A stretch of DNA of 64,000 nt from Tectiglobus sp965223355 (GCA_965223355.1 CBDCWE010000003.1:1240001-1304000); one strand, 5' to 3'; shown: positions 16,755 to 27,184, counted from the first letter of the stretch. Notes: generated from the sequence alone by a model not told the origin. Program-made: numbers and translations.

Positions 16755-19700
16755 ATGCGCCAATCTCGCACGCTTACTCGCACGTTCGTTGCCTGGGCCT
16801 CTGCCGGTGCTCTCTTGACGCAACAGTTTATTGCGCCGCTTGCATTGGCTCAGCAGGTCATCACGGACCCGCACGCACCGATCCAGTTTCGTCCAAATAT
16901 CAAAACGGCTCCAACCGGGGCACCGGTCGTCAATATCACCAGGCCATCAGCCGGCGGCCTGTCGCACAATAAGTTCCAGCGCTACAACATCGATACCAAG
17001 GGAGTGATCCTCAACAACTCCAGTGTGTCCGGCACCTCGGTGCTAGGTGGTCAGATATCGGGCAACCCCAATCTGTCGGGCGGCATCTCCGCGGCGACCA
17101 TTCTCAACGAAGTCACCGGTTCGACGGCATCGAGCCTGGCCGGTGCCACCGAGGTCTTCGGTACGCGCGCCAACGTTATCGTTGCCAACCCGAACGGGGT
17201 CGGCTGTGTCGGCTGCTCATTCATCAATACTGGCAAGGTTACCTTGTCCACCGGTGTACCCCGTCCAAACTACTCCACCGGCGTCGTCAACTTTGACACC
17301 ACCCGTGGTACGATCACGATCTCCGGCACCGGGCTCAAGGCTGCAAATGGTCAGACCATCAGCGGTGTCGATCTAGTTGGTCGCCAGCTCACCATCCATG
17401 CCCCTGTGGTCAGTGGTGGCCAGGCTCAGCTCGCAGCCGGTGCCGGCACCTTCAACTCCGCTACGGGGCAGTTTATTCCCCTCGCTGCCGGTGCAGTGAC
17501 AGGACCGGCCATCCACTCCTCCGTCGCCGGAACCATCCGTGCCGGCAGCGTCAGCGTGCTGTCGCATGACCTCAATCTCGGCATTGAGATGCTGGGTGCC
17601 ATCCAGGCGCTAGATGGCAAAGTCACACTACAATCGGCCGGTGACATCGTTGCCCGCGGCATCGAAGCCTTCACGACGATCTCGGCCAATGCGGCGACTG
17701 ATCTGAACCTAGGAGGCAATGTTCAGGCCGGTCAAACGACGAACTTCATCGCAGGACGGGACTTCTTGCTTGGCTCCGACGTCGGGGTTTTGGCGCTCGC
17801 CGGCATCACGGTCCAGGCCGGCCGTAACTTGACCAGTGAGGGCCTATTCAACACTGGTGGCGATATCACCCTCGTCGCCGGTGGCAAGACAACCTTCTCT
17901 ACTAGTGCCATCCTGGCAAGCGGCAATGCCAACATCACAACCGGCGACTTCGACAGCACGAGCAGTGCGATTTACGCCGCCAATGTGTTGCTCAATGCGA
18001 CTAGAACTGCGGAGACCTCCAAGAGCTTCTTCAGTGGGCAAACTGGTGATGTGCGCCTGACTGCCGATAATCTCACGCTCGGTGTCGAGACAACGTTCTT
18101 TGGTGCCGGCCAGATCGTGCTGGTGGCAACCGACACGCTAACCAATGCCATTCAGCTGGACCTCGCCAACACACCGAACCTGACGGTCAATTTTGGCAAC
18201 CAACTCATCAACCAGTCATCTGGCACGATCGTTGACCAGAGTTTTGTACGCACCCTTTCAACGGGGCTGGTCAACGACGGTCTGATCTATGCCGCTGGTC
18301 TGTTGGATCTGACGCTTGGCACTCTCGATAACCAGGCCAATGGGGTGATCTATTCACCAACGGTGACAATCGCCATCGCGACGGCCGGCAGCAACGCCGG
18401 TGAAATCAGCGCCGACCTCACCGCAGCCCTGACATCGACTAGCTTTGTCAACAGTGGCGCGATCGCAGCCAACAACTCGATCGACCTCACCGCGAGCACT
18501 CTCCTCGACAACAGCGGGACAATTGCATCTGGCGATACCCTGACGCTGACCTCGGCCTCCACCGTCAATCAGCTGGCCGGGGCCCTCAACGCGCCGCTCA
18601 TCCAGGTCAACGGCGCCAGTTTCACCAATGCCGGCAATACGATCACCAGTGGCGTTGTTGAATTGGCTCTCACCACAAGCCTGATCAACAGCGGTTTGAT
18701 CAAGGCAAGTGATGGCATCATTGCCCAGGCCCTCAACGCCACCAACACAGGACGCATCGAAGCGCCCAGCATCTGGCTTGCGACCCCTGGCGGTACGCTG
18801 GTCAACCGCGCCAGTATCATTGGATCCGATTACATCGAGATAACCGGTCGCGACCTCTCCAATCTAGGTGCGATCGCCAAGCAGGCTGAGATCCGCGGTG
18901 ATACTGTCGTCATCGAGCTGACCGGTGCCATCACCAACCAGACCAACGCTGTCATCCACGGCAACAATCAGCTCAGCATCTCGGCAGCAACCACCGGCAA
19001 TGCCTCGACCCTTCTAGCTTCACGCACGGCTTCTGCCGGACTGCTGTCGTCCGGCGGTGATCTTTTCATCGCGTTGTCCAGTGGATCGCTGACATTGCCG
19101 GCGTCGCTGTCCGTGCCCGGCACGTTCGTGCTTTCGCAGGCGGGTTCGCTGACAAACACCGGCATCATACAAACCGGTGGAGCACTGCTGCTTGAGAGCA
19201 CCAGCGGCGGCATCACCAACAGTGGCGGATTGCTGATCGCCGGTGGGGATCTGTCGTTGCTGGCCTTTGGCGATATCTCCAATGCTTCCGGCACATTCCA
19301 GAGTATCGGCGGCCAGATCTACATCGAGGGCGCCAGCCTGACCAATGCCGGTGCCGGACAGGTGACGAGTTATTCAGCAACCTACCGCAACCGCATGATC
19401 CAGGGCCGGCCCTCCTGGTTGCCGCAGCTGACAAGCTACTGGGATGATGCGACCTACAACGCGCACAACCTCGGATTGATCTTTGGCCTCAGCCGCGCAG
19501 CCGCCTTCTTCTTCACCAACGGCAACAACTACGTCATTTTTCCGCAACCATTAGAGATCGCGCGCATCCTTGAAGCCAGCGGTCGCACCGCCGCGCAGTG
19601 GGGCATCGATGAATGGCAGCAGTACGCACCGACCAGCCTTGCCGACTTTGACAATACAAAGTTCGTGATGTTCGTCCCGGACCCGAACTGGTCGCCAACC

Positions 19701-22700
19701 TACACCAATGCGCAAATCGTCATGTCGGTCAATGGCCAACAGGCCGATGTCGGCAATCTCGCTCAGATCGTCACCTTGTCGGGCGATATCACGGTCAAGG
19801 TTCGCAACGACATCACCAACCGTAACGGGTCGATCTCGTCTGGCCAGGAACTCCTGCTGCAAGGTCGCAACCTGACCAACGAGGCCAAGGTGCTGTACTC
19901 CAACATCACCTACACCCTCGATCTGCAAGGCGATCCGCGTCCAACACGTGGTAATGTCGTCAGGTCATCGGCGCCGGCTCCCTGGATTGGCGCGGGAGAT
20001 CAGACTTACACGGCCGACGGCGGCAGCACGATTTCGGGGCAGATCCCGGCGACACTATCAGCCGGCTCCGCTCTGCGCGGCGACATGAGCGGTGCTGTTA
20101 CCAATACCGGCACCATCACCGGCGGTTCGGTGCAACTCACCGGTTCGTCCATCACCAACACCGGTCCCGATACCCGGCGGGTGCTGAGCACGGTCCTGCC
20201 CAACGCCGCAATCGACCTCGGCAACATCCTGCCCATCTCCGGCACGGCCGCCAATCCCGGTGCGCCGGCCACCTTGCCGCCGCCGCAAGCCGCCCCTGAC
20301 GGCACGCAATTCCTGCAGTCGGCCGGCACAACCACGACGCAGCAGGCCACCAACAGCGATCTGTCACCCGCCTCGATCCTGAACCGTGTTGGCGACATTC
20401 GCGGCGACATCACCTTCCTCGCCGATCCCGTGCTCGAACAGCAATTGATCCGCACGGCGCTCGTCCAGGAAACCGGCCGGCAATACCTTGATACCTCCTT
20501 CGAAGACCAGGCAACTCAGCAGGCCGCTCTCTATGACGGCACCGTGGCGTTTCTCAAGCAGAACACAAACTTGCGCCTTGGCCAGAAGCTGACCGACCAG
20601 CAGCGCCGCAGTGTGACCAAGCCGATACTCTGGTACGAACAGCGCACCATCCAGGGCAGGAAGGTCCTCGTACCGCAACTTATCCTGCCGGAGAATTCAC
20701 GCACCAAGTACGTCATCCCGCCGGGCTCGATCTCCGCCATCGATGCGATCACGCTCAAGGCCGGCACCAATATCAAGAACTCCGGCCAACTGATCTCGCA
20801 GGGCCTCATCCGCATAGACGCCAAGTCGTTCCTGAACGAACGCCGCACCATCAATACCACCGAGCGCGGCAAGGCCGTGCGCAAGCTGGTCGACAACGTG
20901 CCGCTGGTCGACGCCGGTCAGATCGACATCACGACGCAAGATGATCTCGTTAACTATGGCGGTATTATCACCGCCGGCGAGCGGTTGCGCCTTGCCTCCC
21001 TTCATGGCGACATCATCAATGAGGCAGCCGCTGAGGACTTCACCACCCAATTCACCATCAAGAAGCGCGGCTTCTTCAAGTCCTCCTCACGCACCACAGT
21101 GGATGTCGGCACGCGCTTCTTCCCCGGCCAGGTGCTCTCCGGCGGCGACGTTGAGATCATCGCCTACAACGGCCTTGTCAGGAACACGGGCTCGACCATT
21201 GCCGCCGCCGACGGTATTCGCATCGTCGCACAGGACCTTGTCGCGCAGGACGTCAAGGCTTCGACCTTCACCAACAACGGCCGCGTCAAATGCGGCTGGT
21301 TCGGCTGCAACGGCCGGCGCACGCAGCAAACCATCACGCAACGCGCGATCATGGTGGCGGGCTCCGGCGATATCACCGTCGAAGTGACCGACGGTGACTT
21401 CGTCTCCCGCGGTTCCGATGTACTGGCCTGGCAGGGCGCCGTCACGTTGCAGGCCAACAACGTGCGCTTCGAGACGGCCGCGTTCGAAGAGTTCAACACG
21501 CTCTGGAAATCCGGCTGGAGCGGGCTGACCTATACCTCGCTCAAGAACACGGCCAATGCCTGGACCGTGGAAGTGCCGCGCGTCTACGCCAACTCCATCG
21601 ACATCCGCGCCGCCGGTGATGTTACCGGCACCGCTGCGCAGGTCGAGGCGGCCCAAGACCTCTCAATCCAGGCCGGTGGCGATATTAATTTCGACCGCCT
21701 GCAGCTTGCCTATTTCAACGAGACCAAGGGCTGGTCGCTCGGCATCTCGTTCCCCGGCTCGACCATGGTCGATGCCGTGCTCAAGGGCGAAGGCGCCGGC
21801 AGCGTGCTCAATGCCTATATGGACAGCGTGCCACTGCTCGCCGCCGTCAACGGCCTGAAGAACAGTAAGTCGACCGGCCAGCGCATGGGAGCGCTCGTGC
21901 GCCTTGGCATGGCCTCTTACGACGCGGTTGGGCGCATGGCAGAGGCCAGCCGCACGCTCGGCTTGAACGGTGGCGGGAGCGGTGCAGCGAATGCGCTGTT
22001 AGATCAGTTCAACCCGTTCAGAAATTTGTCCTTCGGCATCAACTTCTCCAAGTTCAAATCGCGTGAGGACTGGACGAAATCTCTCACGTCTGCCCTCGTT
22101 GCCGGGCGCAACATGAGCCTGGTTGCCGGTGCCTCGATAGGCTTACTCGGCGGCACGGAAGCGATTGCCGGCGGTGACATTGCGCTCAAGGCATCGCGAG
22201 ACATTACTGTTGCCGCCGCCGAAGACCGCTATGCCCAGTCATCAAAATCAACGTCATTTGGTATCACGCTGACGCCATCTGGTTTTGGCGGCGCATCCTT
22301 CTCGCGCTCCAGGTCTAACGCTGATGGCACCACCTACAGAGGCGGCACGGTCGCAGCCGGTGGCAACGTTTCTCTTAATGCCGGCCGCGACGTCACTGTT
22401 GATGGCGGCACCATCGAGGGCGAGCGCACCACCGTTACGGCGGGCCGCAACCTGACCGTCACCTCGAAGCAGGATCAGCACCGCTCGCAGTCATCATCGT
22501 TCGGCGTGTCGATCGGTGCCAGCGGCGCACCTTCGGGCGTCTCAGTTGCCAGACAGAAAGCGGGGAGCCGCTGGACCAACACGCTGGCGACCATCCGCGG
22601 GCGTTCTGGTGTCAACGTCAACGTCGGCGGCACCACCACATTGACCGGCGGGGCGATCGTCTCGAATACCGGCAATGTCAACCTGACGACCGGCAATCTC

Positions 22701-24527
22701 ATCTCCCGCAACCTGCGCGACTACGAGCACTCCTCCGGCTTCTCGTTCTCGATCACAGGTTTGGACAAGCTCACCGGCCCGAGTGCGCCGAAGACCGGTA
22801 AATACGTCTCACCGTTCCTCGGTGAAATCGAGGTCGGTTACACCAGGAAATTTAAGGAAGGCATCACCTACACCATTGTCGGTGAAGGCAAGATCGAGCT
22901 GACCGACCCAGATGCCGACCAGACCGTGTTGGCCACACTAAAGCGCGACGAGGCCGGCCGCCAGGTCGTCACGGTCAACTCGGAATCGGGCTTCGAGATC
23001 GTCATCCCGCTGGTCGATTTCGAACGCCTCGCCTTCGAATCAGGGCGCATTGGCGACTTCATCAAGTCGCTGACAACGCCGGTGCCCGACAACGTCGCCG
23101 GCATGGGGCCGCAGGCCGAGAACTTGTTCCGCCGGATGATCGCCAGTGGCGTCAATCCAAATGACGCCATCGCACTCAGTCAGACGCCGGCCTTCATTCG
23201 CCATGCACAAAAGCTACAGACGTTCGCCGATGCCGAGGCGGAAGGCCGGGAGCTGGATGCCATCGATCTGGCGCTGCTCGCGCAAGGCGAAATTCTGCTC
23301 TATGGCGACAAGAGCCAGAGCGGCCAGCCGTCAATCAAAGTACCGTGCACCACGGCGTCGACCTGCGAGCTAGCCCTCGACAAGTTCAAGGCGCTGTTGA
23401 GCGACAAGGCCAAGAGTGAACTTCTCCAATCAGCCCTGGCCGGTTCGACCGAAGACATGCTTACGCTACTGTCGGCGACACCGGATGGTTCGGAAGCCGG
23501 TCTGACGGTGCGGGCCTGGTACATGACGATGCTGCGCTGTTCATTCGAAGAACCGCACATCTTCCAACAGTTCGTGACCTCACCAGCCGGACAGGACCTA
23601 TTCCACAAGGTCGGCGGCGCGCTTGGCTACGATCCTTCGGCGCTCAGCGCTCTCGCTCAGGCTGCCAGCGCCGACAAGACCTTTTCCGACACCATCCACG
23701 CCGTCTGGAAGACGGGCTTCTCGCATAGCTCTCGTATCGCTGCCGGAGCCGTCTACAATCTGGCCTCGATCGAAGCCGGTGTGCTCGACGGCGTTGCTCT
23801 GGCGGACAAGCTGAAGACTGCGGAAGGCCGCGCCGAAGTTGCAGGCAATCTCAAGGCTGCTGCTGCTGCGATCAAAGCGGGGATTTATGGTGCCATCGAC
23901 GACCCTTCCGGCACCTGGGCCAAGGTCCACGCCTGGCTCACGTCCACCGCCGATCGCATCAGCAAGGGCGAGGCGTCAGACGTCGTCACGATCATACCTG
24001 ACCTGATTGGTAGCATTCCGAAGGAGTTGGGTGTTACCCTGCTCGGGGTTGCGGCGCGTAGAGCCGACCCGGGTGACTTCTATGATCCGCAGGCTTGGCG
24101 CAAGAACTACGATGCGTTTTACGGAGATGACGTAACGTCAACGACGGTTCCACCATATTCAATGCCTAATGCTAAACTGGCAAATGATGAAGTGAAACTC
24201 GGCAATGGAACAAGAGTAGTTTTTGACAGCCGCGGCTTTCCCATTTTTGATCAGTTCCAAGCTTTTGATACCGTAGTGGATGCGTCGGCAAGCTACAGGA
24301 AACAAATGCGTCTCGCTTCCAAGGATCTATGGGCCGCTTATTTGCGGGGCGAAGTTCCGAGGTCGAAGTTTAGCTCTCAGCAGTGGGCGGCAATTGAAGC
24401 TGGTAACGCCAAAATTCCTGGTTTCACGTGGCATCATCACCAGAGCGCCGGACGAATGCAATTAGTTCGCAGCAACGTTCATCAAGCGGTTGGGCACGTA
24501 GGCCGCGCAATTCAAGGAGGCCGATAG
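16755..24527 (+). CDS. cdiA: CdiA-type contact-dependent inhibition exoprotein with WHH nuclease tip
   Basis: A giant 2590-residue exoprotein. The signal peptide ends near LALAQQ. The TPS domain carries NPNG (N145) and NTGKVTLSTG. A long filamentous-haemagglutinin repeat shaft follows (about 250-2000), then a pretoxin region (around 2040-2110) with SSGFSFSITGLDKLTGPSAP and GRIGDFIKSLTTPVP, which is repeated in the orphan modules. The last ~130 residues are a toxin ending in FTWHHHQSAGRMQLV (W2559, H2560-2562) plus H..VGHVG, the pattern of WHH-type HNH/endonuclease VII nucleases. ATG 16755 is chosen, since GGAGG at 16741 is 9 bases away while ATG 16749 is too close. It is followed immediately by its immunity gene. 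Confidence 0.92.
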   Translation: MRQSRTLTRTFVAWASAGALLTQQFIAPLALAQQVITDPHAPIQFRPNIKTAPTGAPVVNITRPSAGGLSHNKFQRYNIDTKGVILNNSSVSGTSVLGGQISGNPNLSGGISAATILNEVTGSTASSLAGATEVFGTRANVIVANPNGVGCVGCSFINTGKVTLSTGVPRPNYSTGVVNFDTTRGTITISGTGLKAANGQTISGVDLVGRQLTIHAPVVSGGQAQLAAGAGTFNSATGQFIPLAAGAVTGPAIHSSVAGTIRAGSVSVLSHDLNLGIEMLGAIQALDGKVTLQSAGDIVARGIEAFTTISANAATDLNLGGNVQAGQTTNFIAGRDFLLGSDVGVLALAGITVQAGRNLTSEGLFNTGGDITLVAGGKTTFSTSAILASGNANITTGDFDSTSSAIYAANVLLNATRTAETSKSFFSGQTGDVRLTADNLTLGVETTFFGAGQIVLVATDTLTNAIQLDLANTPNLTVNFGNQLINQSSGTIVDQSFVRTLSTGLVNDGLIYAAGLLDLTLGTLDNQANGVIYSPTVTIAIATAGSNAGEISADLTAALTSTSFVNSGAIAANNSIDLTASTLLDNSGTIASGDTLTLTSASTVNQLAGALNAPLIQVNGASFTNAGNTITSGVVELALTTSLINSGLIKASDGIIAQALNATNTGRIEAPSIWLATPGGTLVNRASIIGSDYIEITGRDLSNLGAIAKQAEIRGDTVVIELTGAITNQTNAVIHGNNQLSISAATTGNASTLLASRTASAGLLSSGGDLFIALSSGSLTLPASLSVPGTFVLSQAGSLTNTGIIQTGGALLLESTSGGITNSGGLLIAGGDLSLLAFGDISNASGTFQSIGGQIYIEGASLTNAGAGQVTSYSATYRNRMIQGRPSWLPQLTSYWDDATYNAHNLGLIFGLSRAAAFFFTNGNNYVIFPQPLEIARILEASGRTAAQWGIDEWQQYAPTSLADFDNTKFVMFVPDPNWSPTYTNAQIVMSVNGQQADVGNLAQIVTLSGDITVKVRNDITNRNGSISSGQELLLQGRNLTNEAKVLYSNITYTLDLQGDPRPTRGNVVRSSAPAPWIGAGDQTYTADGGSTISGQIPATLSAGSALRGDMSGAVTNTGTITGGSVQLTGSSITNTGPDTRRVLSTVLPNAAIDLGNILPISGTAANPGAPATLPPPQAAPDGTQFLQSAGTTTTQQATNSDLSPASILNRVGDIRGDITFLADPVLEQQLIRTALVQETGRQYLDTSFEDQATQQAALYDGTVAFLKQNTNLRLGQKLTDQQRRSVTKPILWYEQRTIQGRKVLVPQLILPENSRTKYVIPPGSISAIDAITLKAGTNIKNSGQLISQGLIRIDAKSFLNERRTINTTERGKAVRKLVDNVPLVDAGQIDITTQDDLVNYGGIITAGERLRLASLHGDIINEAAAEDFTTQFTIKKRGFFKSSSRTTVDVGTRFFPGQVLSGGDVEIIAYNGLVRNTGSTIAAADGIRIVAQDLVAQDVKASTFTNNGRVKCGWFGCNGRRTQQTITQRAIMVAGSGDITVEVTDGDFVSRGSDVLAWQGAVTLQANNVRFETAAFEEFNTLWKSGWSGLTYTSLKNTANAWTVEVPRVYANSIDIRAAGDVTGTAAQVEAAQDLSIQAGGDINFDRLQLAYFNETKGWSLGISFPGSTMVDAVLKGEGAGSVLNAYMDSVPLLAAVNGLKNSKSTGQRMGALVRLGMASYDAVGRMAEASRTLGLNGGGSGAANALLDQFNPFRNLSFGINFSKFKSREDWTKSLTSALVAGRNMSLVAGASIGLLGGTEAIAGGDIALKASRDITVAAAEDRYAQSSKSTSFGITLTPSGFGGASFSRSRSNADGTTYRGGTVAAGGNVSLNAGRDVTVDGGTIEGERTTVTAGRNLTVTSKQDQHRSQSSSFGVSIGASGAPSGVSVARQKAGSRWTNTLATIRGRSGVNVNVGGTTTLTGGAIVSNTGNVNLTTGNLISRNLRDYEHSSGFSFSITGLDKLTGPSAPKTGKYVSPFLGEIEVGYTRKFKEGITYTIVGEGKIELTDPDADQTVLATLKRDEAGRQVVTVNSESGFEIVIPLVDFERLAFESGRIGDFIKSLTTPVPDNVAGMGPQAENLFRRMIASGVNPNDAIALSQTPAFIRHAQKLQTFADAEAEGRELDAIDLALLAQGEILLYGDKSQSGQPSIKVPCTTASTCELALDKFKALLSDKAKSELLQSALAGSTEDMLTLLSATPDGSEAGLTVRAWYMTMLRCSFEEPHIFQQFVTSPAGQDLFHKVGGALGYDPSALSALAQAASADKTFSDTIHAVWKTGFSHSSRIAAGAVYNLASIEAGVLDGVALADKLKTAEGRAEVAGNLKAAAAAIKAGIYGAIDDPSGTWAKVHAWLTSTADRISKGEASDVVTIIPDLIGSIPKELGVTLLGVAARRADPGDFYDPQAWRKNYDAFYGDDVTSTTVPPYSMPNAKLANDEVKLGNGTRVVFDSRGFPIFDQFQAFDTVVDASASYRKQMRLASKDLWAAYLRGEVPRSKFSSQQWAAIEAGNAKIPGFTWHHHQSAGRMQLVRSNVHQAVGHVGRAIQGGR

Positions 24528-24528
24528 G

Positions 24529-24936
24529 ATGGCTCTACGCCTCACAGAAGAATGCCCCGAGGACATTGGCTTCATCGAATCATGCCTATTTACTGGTGCC
24601 ATTAACTTAAAGGATCTAGAGAGGTGGGCTGAACATATTTTGAAAACCGAAAGTGAGTTTCCAGACTACATATATTCTCTCGCTAGTCCCCATCGGGATG
24701 CAAGTTTCCACGATATCATTGGATTTGTTCCTCACGCACCAGATCTGAGCACTCAAGAGATGATTGCGCTGCATGCGATCGGCATCATTCGTGGCTCAGA
24801 CGTCAAATGGCCGGCTCTTCGTCCCGTGTCACGGAAAGCAGCTTTTCGCGAGCTTCTTCAAAATAGTCATATAATGGAGAAGTACAGGAATCTTTTTCCG
24901 TTTATAAGTATCAACTGGTCGGTGATCGAATCGTAA
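24529..24936 (+). CDS. cdiI: Putative CdiI immunity protein for the WHH nuclease
   Basis: A 135-residue acidic, AT-richer gene starting one base after the cdiA stop, with AAGGAGG eight bases upstream inside cdiA. Immunity proteins of CDI systems sit exactly here, bind the toxin tip in the cytoplasm and protect siblings. The protein (MALRLTEECPEDIGFIESCL..., core FPDYIYSLASPHRDASFHDIIGF) matches no family I recognise. Its assignment rests on position, size and base composition. The stop is followed in the same frame by the first orphan module. Confidence 0.75.
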   Translation: MALRLTEECPEDIGFIESCLFTGAINLKDLERWAEHILKTESEFPDYIYSLASPHRDASFHDIIGFVPHAPDLSTQEMIALHAIGIIRGSDVKWPALRPVSRKAAFRELLQNSHIMEKYRNLFPFISINWSVIES

Positions 24937-26268
24937 AGACCTCTCCATCCGGGCCGACGGCGCACTCTCGCTCAGGCTGCCAGCGCCGACAAGACCTTTT
25001 CCGACACCATCCACGCCGTCTGGAACGCTGCAATTGCACATTATGGCTCGGCGGCGGCAGTTCCGCCGGCCGTTCGGGCGGCAATTGCTGACGGTCACGT
25101 CGTCGACTTCTCGGAAGGTACGCCGAAGGTCAACGGTGATTGTCTGGTTTCCGGGTCGAGCTGCACCTTCAAAATCATCGGCAAGGGCGGCCGGCCAGCG
25201 GCCCGGGTTGTGGTTGCAGACGCGAAAGAGGTCATCGATCGCGATGCACCGCGGTTGGCATATCTCGTCTCAAAGATCGAGGCCGGGGCCGGGCTGAGCG
25301 ATGCCGAAAAGGTCGAGGCAGCAAACCTGCAGGCCAACCTCAAGGAAGCCTACTACCGCTATGCCATGTGCAACGACTTGGCCGGCGCCCCGCCGCTGTG
25401 GTTCGTCGCCCGCGAAGGCCCGCAACATTGGTCCGTCACCAGCCTTCAGAAAACCGCCCTGGCCGATGTTGGGCGCACAAACCTCAACTATGGCGGTGCG
25501 GAAGATGCCACGCTTGACGTCATAGACGCAGCCCTCACGTTGGTCGATGTCATTACCCTTGGAACCTCGTCGGTTGTTACTGTGCCTGGTCGCAAAATCT
25601 TGCGAGAGGGCGTCGAATATGTGGCCCTTGCGGCAGGCAAAGCCATAACCAAGGACAATCTGATCCGCTCTGTCCGCGGCGGATCGGCATGGATTGACGA
25701 CACCGGTCGCCTGCACTTCGGTGATTCATCCATTCCCTCAGTTCAGTTGGCAAATGAAGAAGCTGTTGACCTGCTCACCCACATGCCGCCAGGATTTGGC
25801 GCTTCGCGGGTGATCCCGATTACCAAAGCAGGCGCGGAGCCCGGTGACGAGTTGGTTGAGTTTGCCGGCAACAATGGTTTTACTTACGTGGTCGGTCGGC
25901 ATAAATATCAACCGACGCCGAGACCGAGGACACCAAGCGGAGGGGCTTCAGAATCGCATCACGAAGTAATGGACAGATGGATTGCGCAGAATTTCCAAGG
26001 GTCCGCGCGCGGCCTGCGGGATAACGCTCCGACAATCCTTTTGCCTAACAATCCAGATCACAATGCAACGAGGAGAGTTTACACCGATTGGGTTAGAGAA
26101 ATGAGAACGGAGCAGGGAAGCACAATTGTCGATTGGACGCGTGTGACATCAATGCAAATATTGGACCTGGCTGCACGTCAGATGTCTGCAACCGGAGCTC
26201 CGCTTGCGGCACAAGCTGAGTATCGCCGTCAATTCACCCGCTACGTGAATAGCCTAGAAACGAGATAG
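24937..26268 (+). pseudogene. Orphan CdiA C-terminal module 1, SHH-like nuclease tip
   Basis: An open frame directly after cdiI, without its own start or ribosome site at the 5' end, so it is probably a silent cassette (an internal GTG/ATG-like start near 25210 cannot be excluded). Its first 61 bp after the junction (24965-25025) are identical to cdiA 23650-23710 and read SADKTFSDTIHAVW in frame. The C-terminal ~110 residues contain GGASESHHEVMDRWIAQNF, then APTILLPNNPDHNATRRVYTDW, and VDWTRVTSMQILDLAARQM. The SHH motif with downstream H/N suggests an HNH/endonuclease-VII-type toxin, family not assigned. It is followed 3 bp later by its own putative immunity gene. Confidence 0.7.
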
Positions 26269-26271
26269 AAT

Positions 26272-26856
26272 TTGAAACGGACGATAACTGTTGATCGCTC
26301 ACGGATACCCGAGAAGTTTTGGGATATCATTCCATTGGTAGAGAAATGGGGGATCGAAGACAATGACAACCGGTTCTACGCTATTCTTAGGTCGCCCATG
26401 AGCGAACGAAACTACGTACTTGAAGTCTTGGGGGTAAGAAGTAGCTTTCTTAATTGGATCGGAGAGCTGAGTGACGAAGATTGGGAAAGCCACACTGACA
26501 CGGCGGTCGCATTGTCATGTCTCATGCAGGTATTTGACTATATGAGCGGGTTTGAGGAGGTCGAATCACAACCATTCGATCCTGAAAAATGTATTGAACA
26601 GCTTCAATGCCTGACACGTCACGCGCGTCGCTTTGGGTTTGAACTCGATGACGACCAAGAAGTAATAATTGCTCGTCTTTTTCCCCACGAACGAGCCGAA
26701 TTGATCCATTGTGCGAGCCGTGTGAGACAGGAATTGGATACATGGCTTGCCACTAACAAAAACAACACGGATGTCAAAGATGAGGTCTTTGCCCTGCAAA
26801 ACCTGCTCAAATCCATCGAGTTTGCAAAGAAAGTCGAAGCAGGCGACATCGCGTAA
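26272..26856 (+). CDS. Putative immunity protein for orphan module 1
   Basis: A 194-residue acidic protein starting at TTG 26272, three bases after the toxin stop. The N-terminal part (VDRSRIPEKFWDIIPLVEKWGIEDNDNRFYAIL) looks like a helical immunity fold of the type found beside polymorphic toxins. The C-terminal half is a helical region with many charged residues (HERAELIHCASRVRQELDTWL). No family was recognised with certainty. The gene is AT-richer than the surrounding cdi backbone. The next toxin fragment begins right after its stop in the same frame. Confidence 0.65.
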   Translation: MKRTITVDRSRIPEKFWDIIPLVEKWGIEDNDNRFYAILRSPMSERNYVLEVLGVRSSFLNWIGELSDEDWESHTDTAVALSCLMQVFDYMSGFEEVESQPFDPEKCIEQLQCLTRHARRFGFELDDDQEVIIARLFPHERAELIHCASRVRQELDTWLATNKNNTDVKDEVFALQNLLKSIEFAKKVEAGDIA

Positions 26857-27183
26857 GGCTCACTGATAGCCCAGCTTCTCAACCAAGGCTACGACGTGAA
26901 TGGTGAAGTCACGTTCAAGAGTGGGTGTAACGGCGGGCGATGTCGCCCGGACATTGCCTATCGCGATCACGACGGCCGCATCAGAATAATCGAAATCAAA
27001 ACGGGTGGTGCGGATCTCTCAATTCGACAAAGCGAGATTTTTCCGCAGATTGAGAATGGCGATGCGGTGCCAAAAGGAAACCTTGCAGCTGAGTTAGGAC
27101 TACTGCCGAATGTGCCTCTGCGTGATCAAGGTTACCCTGATGGGTTACCTGTTGAAACGCGACGACTACCTGGAGCACAATGA
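26857..27183 (+). pseudogene. Orphan toxin module 2: PD-(D/E)XK-type nuclease tip (truncated)
   Basis: A 108-residue open frame with no start, attached to the previous immunity gene stop. It reads as the end of a restriction-endonuclease-fold toxin: NGEVTFKSGCNGGRCRPDIAYRDHDG, then IRIIEIKTGGADLSIRQSEIFPQI, and a tail with VPKGNLAAELGLLP. The catalytic pattern D (RPDIAY) with ExK (EIKTG) is that of PD-(D/E)XK nucleases, and the LSxRQxxIFPxI motif is typical of the REase-type polymorphic toxins. No CdiA backbone is left upstream, so only the catalytic tip has been kept. It is not expressible as it stands. Confidence 0.72.
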
Positions 27184-27184
27184 C

